The notes: generated by a model not told the origin, from the letters alone. DNA of 64,000 nt from an uncultured Candidatus Melainabacteria bacterium (GCA_934718275.1 CAKUZD010000004.1:124001-188000), one strand, 5' to 3'. Counted from the first letter of the stretch, positions 1-9,003 are shown. Made by a program: numbers and translations.

Positions 1-877
1 ACAATTTATCTAACATGTTTTTTCTGGAAGTTGCCTGTTTTGCTTTAGAGGCATTTGCGCTAAAACGTGCAATAAATGCTTTTAATTCTTCCATTTTTTC
101 TTCAGTTTTTTTATTTTGTTCTTCTTTTTGCTTTTTAATTAATTGGCTTGCTTGTGACCAAAACGAATAGTTTCCGGTATAAAGCTGGATATTTTTATAA
201 TCAATATCAGCCATGTGCGTACAAACGTTGTCAAGAAATTTTCTGTCGTGTGAGACAACAATGACAAGATTTGGAAAATTAATCAAAAATTCTTCAAGCC
301 ACGCAATTGTATTTAAATCCAAATGGTTTGTAGGTTCATCTAATAATAAAATATCAGGATTTCCAAACAGGGCTTGTGCAAGTAATACTCGAACTTTTTC
401 GCTACCTGATAGTTCTGACATTAATTCATAATGCATTTCATCAGAAATTCCTAAATCAGAAAGCAAAGATGCTGCCATGGCTTCAGCTTGCCATCCGTCA
501 AGTTCTGCAAATTCTTCTTCCAAGTGGGCAACTTTTATCCCATCTTCATCATTAAAATCAGGTTTTGCATACAATGCATCTCGTTCTTGCATAATATCAT
601 AAAGTTTTTTATGCCCCATTATTACCGTGTCTATAACTTTGTAGTTATCGAAAGCAAAATGGTCTTGGCGTAAAACAGCTATACGTTGACCTTTTGATAT
701 ATGAATTTCTCCCGAAGTCGGTTCAATTTCGCCTGAAAGCACTCTTAATAAAGTACTTTTGCCTGCTCCGTTTGCACCTATTACTCCATAGCAATTCCCC
801 GGGGTAAATTTAATACTAACATTTTCGAATAGTGTTTGAGAACCGAATTTAACGGTTAATTTATCTGTTGTAATCAT
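1..877 (-). CDS. ybiT: ABC-F family ATPase, YbiT-like (5' part, runs off the window)
   Basis: The reverse strand reads MITTDKLTVKFGSQTLFENV, then a Walker A motif (GANGAGKST), an ABC signature-like SELSGSEKVRVLLAQ, Walker B with LLLDEPTNHLD and a switch His (VSHD). The linker after the first ATPase domain has RFSANASKAKQATSR, the pattern I know from YbiT-type ABC-F proteins. These soluble ATPases act on ribosomes rather than in transport. Only the first ATPase domain and part of the inter-domain linker are present; the rest lies beyond base 1. No Shine-Dalgarno site precedes the ATG; instead TATAAT (with an upstream TG) ends 7 nt before it, so the mRNA may be leaderless. It stands alone beside the lipid genes, on the same strand as the ketosynthase. 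Confidence 0.9.
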   Translation of the reverse strand, partial: MITTDKLTVKFGSQTLFENVSIKFTPGNCYGVIGANGAGKSTLLRVLSGEIEPTSGEIHISKGQRIAVLRQDHFAFDNYKVIDTVIMGHKKLYDIMQERDALYAKPDFNDEDGIKVAHLEEEFAELDGWQAEAMAASLLSDLGISDEMHYELMSELSGSEKVRVLLAQALFGNPDILLLDEPTNHLDLNTIAWLEEFLINFPNLVIVVSHDRKFLDNVCTHMADIDYKNIQLYTGNYSFWSQASQLIKKQKEEQNKKTEEKMEELKAFIARFSANASKAKQATSRKNMLDKL

Positions 878-884
878 AAGTATT

Positions 885-890
885 ATTATA
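885..890 (-). promoter_or_regulatory. -10 box of the ABC-F gene, leaderless type
   Basis: TGTTATAAT on the minus strand is an extended -10 element. The hexamer ends 7 nt before the ATG at 877, so transcription would begin at or next to the start codon. No Shine-Dalgarno site is visible. Confidence 0.55.
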
Positions 891-916
891 ACATAAAAAT
901 TAATATATTAAATGAA

Positions 917-2140
917 TTAAACTTTTTTAAATATCAATGATGTATTAATTCCACCAAAAGCAAAGTTGTTAGACATGATATAGTTGGTTTTTAGTTCTCT
1001 GCCTTGACCTTGTATATAATCTAAATTTCCGCATTCTGCGTCAATTTCGTTTAAGTTTAATGTTGGGTGGAACCAACCGCGATTCATCATTTCAATGCTT
1101 AAAATTGCTTCAATTGCTCCGCAAGCGCCAAGCGTGTGTCCTGTATAACTTTTTGTTGAGCTTGTCGGAACTTTTCGTCTAAATATTTCTTCTGTTGCAT
1201 TTGTTTCTGCAATATCTCCCTGAATTGTTGCAGTTCCGTGTGCGTTTATATATCCTATTTTATCAGGAGAAATGTTGGCACATTTTAGTGCCAAATCAAG
1301 AGCTCTACCCATGGTTTTTCGATTAGGATTTGTAATATGTGTCCCATCCGTGCTTGTTCCAAATCCGATAATTTCAGCATAAATATGCGCCCCACGAGCT
1401 TTTGCATGTTCGTATTCTTCTAAAATTAATGTTCCTGCTCCTTCTCCAAGAACAAGCCCATCACGATTTTTGTCAAACGGGGATGGTGAAAGTTTCGGTG
1501 TATCATTTTTTTGGCTTGTAGCATAAAGAGTATCAAATATTGCAATTTCTGTCGGGTGCATCTCGTCTCCGCCACCTGCAATCATAATGGTTTCATAACC
1601 GTTTTTAATTGCCTCATAGGCATATCCAATTCCCATTGAACCGGAGGTACAAGCGGTTGACGTTGGTATTAGTCTGCCAATTGTTTTAAAGTATAATGAA
1701 ATATTTACTGCAGCAGTTTGTGACATCATTTTTACGTAAGAGCCGGAATTTAAACCTTTTACTTCTTTGTCAATTTGCATCCCGTAAAAATCTATAATTG
1801 CATCCAAAGACCCCGCAGATGAGCCGTAGCTTACGCCAGTGTCACCATTAGTTATAATTTCATTTCCCAGTAGTCCGGCATCTTCAAGTGCAAGTTCTGT
1901 GGTCCTCACCGCCATTATAGAAACAGGTCCCATCGTACGAAGGGTTTTTCTGTTATACCAAGATGGTATCTCAAATCCTTTTACGTATGCAGAAAGGCGT
2001 GTATTTAATCTTTTATATTCATCCAGTTTTTTGTCATATTCAATACAATTCTCTAATTTTAATAAGCCATTAAAAGCTGTTTCAATGTCACTCCCTAAAG
2101 GGCTGGTGAGTGCCATTCCTGTCACAACTACTCGCCTCAT
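917..2140 (-). CDS. Beta-ketoacyl-ACP synthase of an aryl-polyene-type cluster
   Basis: A 407-residue FabF-class condensing enzyme. The Cys-His-His triad is intact: Cys164 in STACTSG, His301 in NAHGTAT and His335 in GHTLGAC, with the glycine-rich NNFAFGGIN near the C-terminus. It decarboxylates malonyl-ACP and extends an acyl-ACP by two carbons in the cytoplasm. It overlaps the upstream ketoreductase gene by 4 nt (ATGA), so translation is probably coupled. Position after KS-DH and KR matches the last ketosynthase (ApeR type) of proteobacterial aryl polyene clusters, from memory of those clusters. It could be a housekeeping fabF, but the neighbours (second KS, CLF-like protein, ACP pair) argue for the specialised pathway. 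Confidence 0.9.
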   Translation of the reverse strand: MRRVVVTGMALTSPLGSDIETAFNGLLKLENCIEYDKKLDEYKRLNTRLSAYVKGFEIPSWYNRKTLRTMGPVSIMAVRTTELALEDAGLLGNEIITNGDTGVSYGSSAGSLDAIIDFYGMQIDKEVKGLNSGSYVKMMSQTAAVNISLYFKTIGRLIPTSTACTSGSMGIGYAYEAIKNGYETIMIAGGGDEMHPTEIAIFDTLYATSQKNDTPKLSPSPFDKNRDGLVLGEGAGTLILEEYEHAKARGAHIYAEIIGFGTSTDGTHITNPNRKTMGRALDLALKCANISPDKIGYINAHGTATIQGDIAETNATEEIFRRKVPTSSTKSYTGHTLGACGAIEAILSIEMMNRGWFHPTLNLNEIDAECGNLDYIQGQGRELKTNYIMSNNFAFGGINTSLIFKKV

Positions 2141-2856
2141 AAATAAAGTCCTCCATTTACGGAAATTACTTGTCCTGTAATGTAAGATGCATCTTCTCCC
2201 ATTAGGTAATTTACCAAACTAGCAACTTCTTTGGCTTGTCCTAATCTTTTCATCGGAATAAGTTTTTTTACTTCGTCAACAGGGATATCTTTAATCATGT
2301 CCGTATCAATAACCCCCGGAGCAACACAATTTACCGTAATTCCTCTTTTAGCGAGTTCAAGAGAAAGTGAGCGAGTCGCCCCAATAATACCTGCTTTTGA
2401 AGCTGAATAATTAATTTGTCCTCGATTGCCTGAAAGTGCTGAAACTGAGGACATGGTGATAATTCGTCCTTTTATTCTATTGGAAATCATTGGCATTACC
2501 AGTGGTTTGAGCACATTGTAAAAACCTGTCAAATTTGTTTGAATAACATCATCCCACTCGTCACCTTCAAGAAGCGGAAACACATTGTCCCTTGCAATTC
2601 CTGCATTTAAGACAATCCCGTAATAAAGTTTTCTGGAAAGTGCTGAATAGCATTCATCTCTATTTTTTATATTAAATTGTATGATTTCTGTATTTACTCC
2701 AAAAGTTTTTATTTCATTTGCAACTTCTAAAGCTTTGTCTTTGTTATGCACATAGTGTACATCAATATCATAGCCATTTTTGGCAAGATAGAGGGCTATT
2801 TCTCGTCCAATTCCGCGACTTGCTCCTGTTACTAAAACCTTTTTTTTATCACTCAC
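2137..2856 (-). CDS. 3-ketoacyl-ACP reductase (FabG-like, SDR)
   Basis: A 239-residue short-chain dehydrogenase. It has the NADP-binding TGASRGIG at residues 10-17, NAG at about 84-86, a serine-rich strand (TMSSVSA) and the catalytic YSASK (Tyr150, Lys154), ending VNGGLYL. It reduces the 3-keto group after each condensation. The start codon is GTG, directly abutting the TAA of the upstream KS-dehydratase gene; the next gene overlaps by 4 nt. This tight packing makes one translationally coupled operon of KS-DH, KR and KS. It corresponds to the KR (ApeQ type) of aryl polyene systems; a role in general fatty acid synthesis cannot be excluded from sequence alone. Confidence 0.9.
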   Translation of the reverse strand: MSDKKKVLVTGASRGIGREIALYLAKNGYDIDVHYVHNKDKALEVANEIKTFGVNTEIIQFNIKNRDECYSALSRKLYYGIVLNAGIARDNVFPLLEGDEWDDVIQTNLTGFYNVLKPLVMPMISNRIKGRIITMSSVSALSGNRGQINYSASKAGIIGATRSLSLELAKRGITVNCVAPGVIDTDMIKDIPVDEVKKLIPMKRLGQAKEVASLVNYLMGEDASYITGQVISVNGGLYL

Positions 2857-4443
2857 TTATCCTAATTCCTTTATATATTTTTCAACATCTTGAGGCTGGA
2901 ATGCGTTTATTGTTGCCTTTGCAACATATTTCCCCAAATCATTATCTTCTCCTTCATTATAGATTAAACATTCAAATGAAACAAGTTCGTTATCACCATA
3001 TACTTCTTTGGCTGTTATTATATATGTTTTTTGGTTTTCAAACTTATCAAGAGAATTTTCATACATTCTTGCTCCTAACAAAAATCCTATTTTAGGAATA
3101 GTTTTGCCGGCTTTATAATAAGCATAGCATCCGATTGTTTGTGCCATAAATTCAATTCCGACAAGTGGTGAAATTCCGTCTATTTCTTTGTTAAAGAATA
3201 TTTTGTTTTCATTAATTTTTACAGATGTTTTAACAATTTGTTCATTCATATCTACGGAAATAATTTTATCAATTAAAGCCATTGGGTTTGAATGAGGCAG
3301 ACAACTCTCAGCCGAAACAAATCCATTTGTGTAGTCTATACTATTTTTAGCAGGTTTTTTCCCAAGTATAACAACCGCATTTGTTCCCCCGAAACCAAAT
3401 GAATTGCTTATACAAATATTTATGTTTTTTAATTTTGTGTTTTCATTTACAAGATTGATATGTGGTAATGTTGTATCATACTCACCATCAAATTGATGAA
3501 TTGGTAACTCCCTTTTACCTTTTAAAATTTCATAACATATAAACGCTTCAACACTTGCGGCAGCACCCAAACAATGACCTGTTACAGGTTTGGTAGAACT
3601 TGTCGGGACTTTGTTTTGAAAAACTTTGTATATTGCATTTGCTTCCATTAAGTCATTAGCAACTGTTCCTGTGCCATGTAGATTTATATAGTCAATATCT
3701 TCAGGGGTTAAATTTGCGTTATCAAGTGCTTTTTTGATAGCTTTGATTGCTTGAATTCCTTCAGGTTCCGGAGTTGCAGCATTGTATGCATCAGAAGTTT
3801 CTCCAATTCCAAGAATTTGAATTTCCGGGGTGTCAGTTTGGTTATTATTCTCAAACTTGTTTGCTTTTTGCGTGAGAACAAACAAAGCTCCTCCTTCTCC
3901 TATGTTTATGCCTTTTCTATTTTTAGAAAAAGGGTTTATTTTTTCTTTAGAAAGAACTTCTAAAGCATTAAATCCATAAGAGGGGACACTCGCAAGGGTA
4001 TCAATCCCGCCTGCAATTACTGCTTTGCATATTCCGTTTTGTAAAAGTTTAATAGCAGTAGAAAAAGCTTTAGCTCCGGATGTGCAGGCTGTGGAGACAC
4101 TTGTTGCAAAATTGTTTGTATTTAAATACCATTTTAAAAATTCTGCCGGATTGCCAAGCTCTGCCTGATGTTTGTTTTTGGTTGTTTCATATTCTTGGAC
4201 TCCGGAATTTGTAGTCCCTATGACAATTCCAATTTCGTCTCTTTTAAAGTTTGTTAAATCCAGTTTATCAACAAGATATTTTAAAATTCTATTGCAACGC
4301 AAATTGTAACGTTCGTTTTCAATTGGCTCAAAATCTTTTTCTATTTTACCAAAATAAAAACTTTCTCCCTTTATAATCGTTTTATCAAGGGTTAATTTTT
4401 CCGTAAAAATAGCACTTGCATCTGTAATAATAATCTCGTTCAT
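2857..4443 (-). CDS. Ketosynthase-dehydratase fusion (KS plus hotdog DH)
   Basis: A 528-residue fusion. Residues 1-365 are a FabF-type ketosynthase with Cys120 (STACTSG), His256 (NLHGTGT) and His290 (TGHCLGAA) and the C-terminal NSFGFGGTN. Residues from about 380 to 528 are a hotdog-fold dehydratase: LPHSNPMALIDKI, then GIEFMAQTIG with an acidic residue at 431. In known aryl polyene clusters these are two adjacent genes (KS and DH); here they are joined. The protein would condense and then dehydrate during chain growth, probably pairing with the CLF-like protein encoded divergently. The ATG lies inside a palindrome only 14 bp from that gene's ATG, and no Shine-Dalgarno site is visible. It heads the operon with KR and KS. 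Confidence 0.88.
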   Translation of the reverse strand: MNEIIITDASAIFTEKLTLDKTIIKGESFYFGKIEKDFEPIENERYNLRCNRILKYLVDKLDLTNFKRDEIGIVIGTTNSGVQEYETTKNKHQAELGNPAEFLKWYLNTNNFATSVSTACTSGAKAFSTAIKLLQNGICKAVIAGGIDTLASVPSYGFNALEVLSKEKINPFSKNRKGINIGEGGALFVLTQKANKFENNNQTDTPEIQILGIGETSDAYNAATPEPEGIQAIKAIKKALDNANLTPEDIDYINLHGTGTVANDLMEANAIYKVFQNKVPTSSTKPVTGHCLGAAASVEAFICYEILKGKRELPIHQFDGEYDTTLPHINLVNENTKLKNINICISNSFGFGGTNAVVILGKKPAKNSIDYTNGFVSAESCLPHSNPMALIDKIISVDMNEQIVKTSVKINENKIFFNKEIDGISPLVGIEFMAQTIGCYAYYKAGKTIPKIGFLLGARMYENSLDKFENQKTYIITAKEVYGDNELVSFECLIYNEGEDNDLGKYVAKATINAFQPQDVEKYIKELG

Positions 4444-4462
4444 GATAATATGTTATCATGAA
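4439..4462. promoter_or_regulatory. Palindrome spanning two divergent start codons
   Basis: The arms TTCATGATAA and TTATCATGAA are perfect inverted repeats around a 4-bp centre (TATG). Each arm contains the ATG of one of the two divergent genes, whose start codons are separated by only 14 bp. There is no room for separate leaders, and no Shine-Dalgarno site on either side. GATAAT at 4444-4449 could be a -10 box for the plus gene. A symmetric bidirectional promoter or an operator covering both starts is an inference. Confidence 0.5.
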
Positions 4463-5039
4463 TAAATTGGAATTTCGTATAAAGAGGATTTCTTATACAA
4501 CAGGCGACAATATGGATTTATCTGCAATTCCAATGATGATGAGAAGAAAACTTTCACTTATCGGTAAAATTGCAATTAGTACAATGTGTGATTGTTATAA
4601 TAAAGAAGATGGTGATATAAAATTGGTATATGCTTCCCAATATGGAGAATTGGAAAGATTAGTCAAGCTTATTAACCAAAAAAACGAAGAAAATGAAGTG
4701 TCTCCGACAGGATTTAGTTTTTCTGTACATAATTCAACGGTGGGTTTATTTTCTTTATTAAAAAATATTCATTCATCATATAATTCAATCGCAGCCGGTG
4801 AAAATACTTTTTCTTTTGGGTTGTTAGATGCTGTTATAAATAAAGAGAGAACACTCTTTTGTTATGCGGAAGTAGTGGATAAATGCGAAGGGATTTCCAT
4901 ATTGATAGATTACAATGAAGGAGAAAAAGTTGTCATAAGGGCAAATGATGAAAAGTTGCCTTCAAATGATTTTTCAGAATTTATTGCCGGTGGAAAATAT
5001 GTTTGTCCTCTATATGTCTTGGAGCGTGTGAATGATTAA
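4458..5039 (+). CDS. Chain-length-factor-like ketosynthase partner
   Basis: A 193-residue protein resembling the short ketoacyl-synthase N-terminal-like proteins of aryl polyene clusters (ApeC type). It has the diagnostic FSFSVHNSTVGLFSLL, where a Ser-Val-His-Asn context replaces the cysteine of an active ketosynthase, so it should be catalytically inactive in condensation. In studied systems this protein pairs with a ketosynthase and helps set chain length; the partner here would be the KS-DH fusion read divergently. It is somewhat shorter than proteobacterial homologues. It overlaps the following acyltransferase by 8 nt. The next candidate start is Met19, also without a Shine-Dalgarno site, so the ATG in the palindrome is kept. 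Confidence 0.8.
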   Translation: MNKLEFRIKRISYTTGDNMDLSAIPMMMRRKLSLIGKIAISTMCDCYNKEDGDIKLVYASQYGELERLVKLINQKNEENEVSPTGFSFSVHNSTVGLFSLLKNIHSSYNSIAAGENTFSFGLLDAVINKERTLFCYAEVVDKCEGISILIDYNEGEKVVIRANDEKLPSNDFSEFIAGGKYVCPLYVLERVND

Positions 5040-5760
5040 GCTTTGGCGCGGATTTCTTGTAGTGTTTGTATTTGTGGTGTTTGGCATTGGCTCACTACTA
5101 TTAAGTTTTTTATTTATTCCGTTTGGTAGTATGTTTTGGCATGGAGCAAAGAAACGTGAAAAATTCTCGCATATAATTCATAAATTGTGGTATATTTATA
5201 CACAGTTTTTTGTAGTATTAGGGTTGATAAAGGTTGAAAAAATTGGTGTTGAGCAGGTAAAAGGAAAAATTATTGTTGCTACACATCCGACTTTTATTGA
5301 TATTTTGATACTTATAGGAATTTATGATAATTCGTTGTGTATTGCGAAAAAAGAACTCTTAAATAATATTTTTTTGAAAAATATTATAAAAAATGTTTAT
5401 ATTCCGAATAATATAGAATTAGACGATTTTAAGCATATATGTGCAGAAGCTCTAAATGATGGATATAATATTATAATCTTTCCTACCGGAACAAGGACAT
5501 TGAAAGGAGAAGAATTAAAAATACACAAAGGCTCTGCTGCTGTGCAAATTGCTTCGGGTGCTGATATTCTTCCCGTAAAATTGGATTGTGATTATCCGTT
5601 TTTACAAAAAGGAAAGCCAATATATAATGCCGGAGATAGGGTTATAACATATACAATTAAACAGTTAGAACCAATAAAATTGTGTGACTTTAACGAAAGC
5701 TCCGATATAAAACTTCGTAAAGCGATTTCTGAAAAAATCAAGTTTGACTTTACACATTAG
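5032..5760 (+). CDS. PlsC-like 1-acylglycerol-3-phosphate acyltransferase family protein
   Basis: A 242-residue membrane-associated acyltransferase. An N-terminal hydrophobic stretch (about residues 8-30) is followed by the HX4D motif in ATHPTFID and by FPTGTRT, a variant of the FPEGTRS substrate site. It would transfer an acyl chain from ACP to a lipid acceptor at the inner membrane. The start overlaps the CLF-like gene by 8 nt and has GGAG 7 nt upstream. Sitting between the CLF-like protein and the ACP pair matches the acyltransferase (ApeD type) of aryl polyene clusters; the acceptor is unknown. A housekeeping plsC role is possible but less likely in this context. Confidence 0.85.
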   Translation: MIKLWRGFLVVFVFVVFGIGSLLLSFLFIPFGSMFWHGAKKREKFSHIIHKLWYIYTQFFVVLGLIKVEKIGVEQVKGKIIVATHPTFIDILILIGIYDNSLCIAKKELLNNIFLKNIIKNVYIPNNIELDDFKHICAEALNDGYNIIIFPTGTRTLKGEELKIHKGSAAVQIASGADILPVKLDCDYPFLQKGKPIYNAGDRVITYTIKQLEPIKLCDFNESSDIKLRKAISEKIKFDFTH

Positions 5761-5794
5761 TTAGGTTATAAATATATTAAGTGGGTGAATTAAG

Positions 5795-6049
5795 ATGAGC
5801 ATTGAAAACGAAATTAAAACTCTAATTATTGAAGCTTTAGAGTTGGAAGATGTAACGGTTGATGATATAAATGATGAAGAACCTTTATTTGGTGGTGGTT
5901 TAGGGCTTGATAGTATTGATGCTCTTGAGTTGGGTATGGCTTTGAAGAAAAAGTTTCACATCAATTTGAAGGATGATAAAGAAGAAAATAAAAAGCATTT
6001 TTATTCTGTTAAAACAATGGCAGAAATGGTTAAAAACAATATTCAATAA
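5795..6049 (+). CDS. Acyl carrier protein 1 of the aryl-polyene-type locus
   Basis: An 84-residue acyl carrier protein with LGLDSIDALELGMAL, where the serine of DSID receives the 4'-phosphopantetheine arm. It carries intermediates for the ketosynthases and reductase in the cytoplasm. The sequence is acidic, as expected for ACPs. A GGGTGAATTAAG leader precedes the ATG. It is directly followed by a second ACP, the paired-ACP arrangement of aryl polyene clusters. Modification could come from the acpS gene near 44 kb. Confidence 0.92.
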   Translation: MSIENEIKTLIIEALELEDVTVDDINDEEPLFGGGLGLDSIDALELGMALKKKFHINLKDDKEENKKHFYSVKTMAEMVKNNIQ

Positions 6050-6060
6050 GGATTTTGCAG

Positions 6061-6312
6061 ATGGCTAAAAAATATTCTAAAGAAGAAATTTTTGAAAAAT
6101 TAAAAACTATTTTGGTAGACGATTTTGAAATTGCTCCGGAAAAATTAACGCTTAATGCAAATCTTTTCGAAGATTTAGAGCTTGATAGTATTGATGCCGT
6201 TGATTTGGCTGTCAAATTACAAGAATTTACAGAAAAGAAAATTTCCCCGGAAAATTTTAAACAAATTAGAACAGTCAATGATGTTGTTTTGGCTATAGAA
6301 GAATTGTTGTAA
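6061..6312 (+). CDS. Acyl carrier protein 2 of the aryl-polyene-type locus
   Basis: An 83-residue ACP with LELDSIDAVDLAVKL as its phosphopantetheine site. The ATG at 6061 is preferred over an in-frame TTG 6 nt earlier because AAGGA lies 8 nt upstream of the ATG. In related systems the two ACPs differ in role (starter loading versus elongation); which is which cannot be read here. It ends the plus-strand operon and is followed by a strong bidirectional terminator shared with gyrA. Confidence 0.92.
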   Translation: MAKKYSKEEIFEKLKTILVDDFEIAPEKLTLNANLFEDLELDSIDAVDLAVKLQEFTEKKISPENFKQIRTVNDVVLAIEELL

Positions 6313-6334
6313 TTTAATGTATTAGAAATAAATA

Positions 6335-6369
6335 AAAAAACACCTTCTTTTATTGAGAAGGTGTTTTTG
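6335..6369. terminator. Bidirectional terminator between ACP2 and gyrA
   Basis: AACACCTTCT at 6339-6348 pairs perfectly with AGAAGGTGTT at 6356-6365, with A and T runs on both sides. It can serve both convergent genes. Confidence 0.9.
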
Positions 6370-6396
6370 TGTATATTTTTAATTTAATTTTGTTTA

Positions 6397-8961
6397 TTAG
6401 TTGTCTTTATTGCCTTCGTTTAACAAACTTGTTTGAGAAACATTAGACTGAGCTTCTTGTGCATCCATAGCTGCTACGTCTTTTTTTACTGTTTCATCTT
6501 CGTCAGGATTTAATATTTTGTTAACAGAGACAACAGCATCATTGTCTGTTAGGTTTTGGGCTCTTACTCCTGTAGCCGGACGTCCTTGGCGAGAAATTGA
6601 ACCAGCATTTAATCTTGTGACAACTCCATTTGCCGTAACCATCATAATGTCATCTGATTCTTTCACGATAGTTAGTGCAACGAGTTTTGATGCGGTAGAT
6701 TTAAATTTAGTTGCAATCAAACCAATTCCGCCTCTGTTTTGGCTTCTGAATTCTGATAATTTTGTACGTTTGCCAAATCCGTCAGATGTTACAACTAATA
6801 AATCTGCATCATAGTCTCTTGGAACAATATCACATCCCACAATTTCATCACCGGTTCTCAATTTCATAGAAGTTACGCCTCTTGCGCTTCGACCTAAAGG
6901 TCTAAGGTCTTCAATCGGAAATCTTATTGCCATACCGCAAGATGTACCGATAATGATTTCATCTCTTGCTGCTGCAAGTTTTACCCAATTAAGTTCATCA
7001 CCTTCTTCCAGCCCAATTGCGATAATACCGTTTCTTCTGATATTTGAGAAGTTGTCAAGTTCAATTCTCTTAATATAACCTTTCTTAGTAAGCATAATCA
7101 AATTCAAGTCGTGAGAGAAATTGCTAACAGGTACTACTGCAGTAATTCTTTCATCTTGGTCTATCGGAAGAACATTCACAATTGGCAAGCCTTTTGATTG
7201 GCGACCTCCTTCAGGGAAGTCATAAACGCTTAGACTATAAACTGTACCTTTTGATGAGAAGAATAATACTTTATCATGCATCATAGCAGTGAAGAAGTGT
7301 TGTATATCATCATCCTCTTTTGTCTTAATACCTGATTTGCCTCGTGTTGCACGATTTTGGCGTTCAAAAGTATCGAGAGAAATTCGTTTTAAATAACCTT
7401 GGTGAGTAATAAATACAGCCATTGGAGTATTCGGGGTCAAGTCCTCAATCGTAACCTCTCCTTGTTCCGGCAAAATTTGAGTTTTTCTATCATCACCATA
7501 TTTTTCTTTATCTTCTAACAATTCTTTTTTGATAATGTCAAGAATTTTTTGACGACTGGCAAGGATTTCTTCGTATTCTGCAATTTTCTTTAAAAGTTCA
7601 TCATATTCAGCTTTAACTTTATCTTGTTCCAATCCTGTCAATCTTCTTAGTTGCATTTCTAAAATTGCATTTGATTGGTCAACATCAAGTCCAAATCTGC
7701 TCATTAAGCCTGTTCTTGCATCATCGGTAGTTTTTGATTTTTTGATAAGTTCAATAACTTCGTCAATTGAGCCTAAAGCAATAATTAAGCCTGCTAAAAT
7801 ATGAGCTCGAATTTTAGCCTTTTTAAGGAAGAAGATTGTACGTCTTGTAACAATTTCAACCCTATGTTCAACGAATTCTGAAAGAACTTCAAACAAGTTC
7901 ATTAATCGAGGTTGTTTCCCGCACAATGCTAACATATTTACCCCAAAAGTTGTAGCTAATTGAGTAAATTTAAACAAGTTGTTCTTAACAACGTCAGGCT
8001 TAGCGTCTCGTTTAAGTTCTATTACGATACGCATACCTTCTCTATCGGATTCATCACGAATATCAGAAATCCCTGTAATTCTTTGTTCTTTAACAAGTTC
8101 TGCTATTTTTTGGATAAGCGCCGCTTTGTTTACTTGATATGGAATTTCTGTTACAACGATTGCAGTACGGGCTTGACGACCGTTTCCTCCTGCAATTTCT
8201 TCAAAATTCGCTACAGCCTGCATTTTAATAGAGCCACGACCTGTTTCATAAGCTTGCTTAATATCACTTAAACCAACGATAGTAGCTGCGGTTGGGAAGT
8301 CAGGCCCTTTTACGTATTCCATTAATTCAGAAACAGAAATATTTGGATTGTCAATCAAAGCAATTGTTCCATCAACGATTTCGCAAAGGTTATGAGGAGG
8401 AACATTTGTAGCCATACCAACAGCAATACCGGAACAGCCGTTTAACAATAGCATTGGAAGTCTTACCGGTAGGACAGACGGTTCTTGTAATGAACCATCA
8501 AAGTTTGGTTCAAATTCGACTGTTTCACAATCAATATCTGCAAGCATAGATTGAGTGATTTTATGCATTCTTGCCTCAGTATACCTCATAGCGGCTGCTC
8601 CATCACCATCAACAGAACCAAAGTTCCCGTGACCGTCAACGGTTAAATATCTGGTTGAGAAGTCTTGTGCCATACGAACAAGTGCTTCATAAACCGCAGT
8701 ATCACCGTGAGGGTGGTATTTACCGAGAACTTCACCAACGATACGTGCACATTTCTTAAAAGGTTTATCAGGAGTCATTCCTAATTCATTCATAGCATAT
8801 AAAATACGTCTGTGAACAGGTTTTAATCCATCTCTAACATCCGGTAAAGCACGCCCTACAATTACACTCATAGCGTAGTCAATATATGAACGTTTCATTT
8901 CTTCTCTGATATTAACCGGAACAATTTTCCCATCTGCAAACATATTTTGTTGATTGCTCAT
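6397..8961 (-). CDS. gyrA: DNA gyrase subunit A
   Basis: An 854-residue GyrA, which breaks and rejoins DNA in the GyrA2GyrB2 enzyme. The catalytic tyrosine is in AAAMRYTEARM (Tyr127). The region near the quinolone site reads HPHGDTAVYEALVRMAQ, with Thr88 and Glu92 at the positions of E. coli Ser83 and Asp87. Six beta-pinwheel blades follow, and the GyrA-box region reads QNRATRGKSG, the form I associate with cyanobacteria; this supports GyrA over ParC. The ATG at 8961 is chosen because AGAAAGGG sits just upstream; an in-frame ATG at 9003 has no ribosome-binding site. No gyrB is nearby. Confidence 0.95.
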   Translation of the reverse strand: MSNQQNMFADGKIVPVNIREEMKRSYIDYAMSVIVGRALPDVRDGLKPVHRRILYAMNELGMTPDKPFKKCARIVGEVLGKYHPHGDTAVYEALVRMAQDFSTRYLTVDGHGNFGSVDGDGAAAMRYTEARMHKITQSMLADIDCETVEFEPNFDGSLQEPSVLPVRLPMLLLNGCSGIAVGMATNVPPHNLCEIVDGTIALIDNPNISVSELMEYVKGPDFPTAATIVGLSDIKQAYETGRGSIKMQAVANFEEIAGGNGRQARTAIVVTEIPYQVNKAALIQKIAELVKEQRITGISDIRDESDREGMRIVIELKRDAKPDVVKNNLFKFTQLATTFGVNMLALCGKQPRLMNLFEVLSEFVEHRVEIVTRRTIFFLKKAKIRAHILAGLIIALGSIDEVIELIKKSKTTDDARTGLMSRFGLDVDQSNAILEMQLRRLTGLEQDKVKAEYDELLKKIAEYEEILASRQKILDIIKKELLEDKEKYGDDRKTQILPEQGEVTIEDLTPNTPMAVFITHQGYLKRISLDTFERQNRATRGKSGIKTKEDDDIQHFFTAMMHDKVLFFSSKGTVYSLSVYDFPEGGRQSKGLPIVNVLPIDQDERITAVVPVSNFSHDLNLIMLTKKGYIKRIELDNFSNIRRNGIIAIGLEEGDELNWVKLAAARDEIIIGTSCGMAIRFPIEDLRPLGRSARGVTSMKLRTGDEIVGCDIVPRDYDADLLVVTSDGFGKRTKLSEFRSQNRGGIGLIATKFKSTASKLVALTIVKESDDIMMVTANGVVTRLNAGSISRQGRPATGVRAQNLTDNDAVVSVNKILNPDEDETVKKDVAAMDAQEAQSNVSQTSLLNEGNKDN

Positions 8962-9003
8962 ATTTAGCCCTTTCTCATCCAAGTCTATTCTTATTATTGA
9001 CAT

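Noticed and set aside
917..6312. Housekeeping fatty-acid synthesis cluster
   Set aside because: A CLF-like partner without a catalytic Cys, two ACPs and a KS-DH fusion are not part of normal fab operons, and the second locus adds an MMPL exporter and a LolA-like carrier.
6397..8961. parC instead of gyrA
   Set aside because: The C-terminal pinwheel and the QNRATRGKSG box fit GyrA, and the residue pattern matches cyanobacterial-type GyrA.
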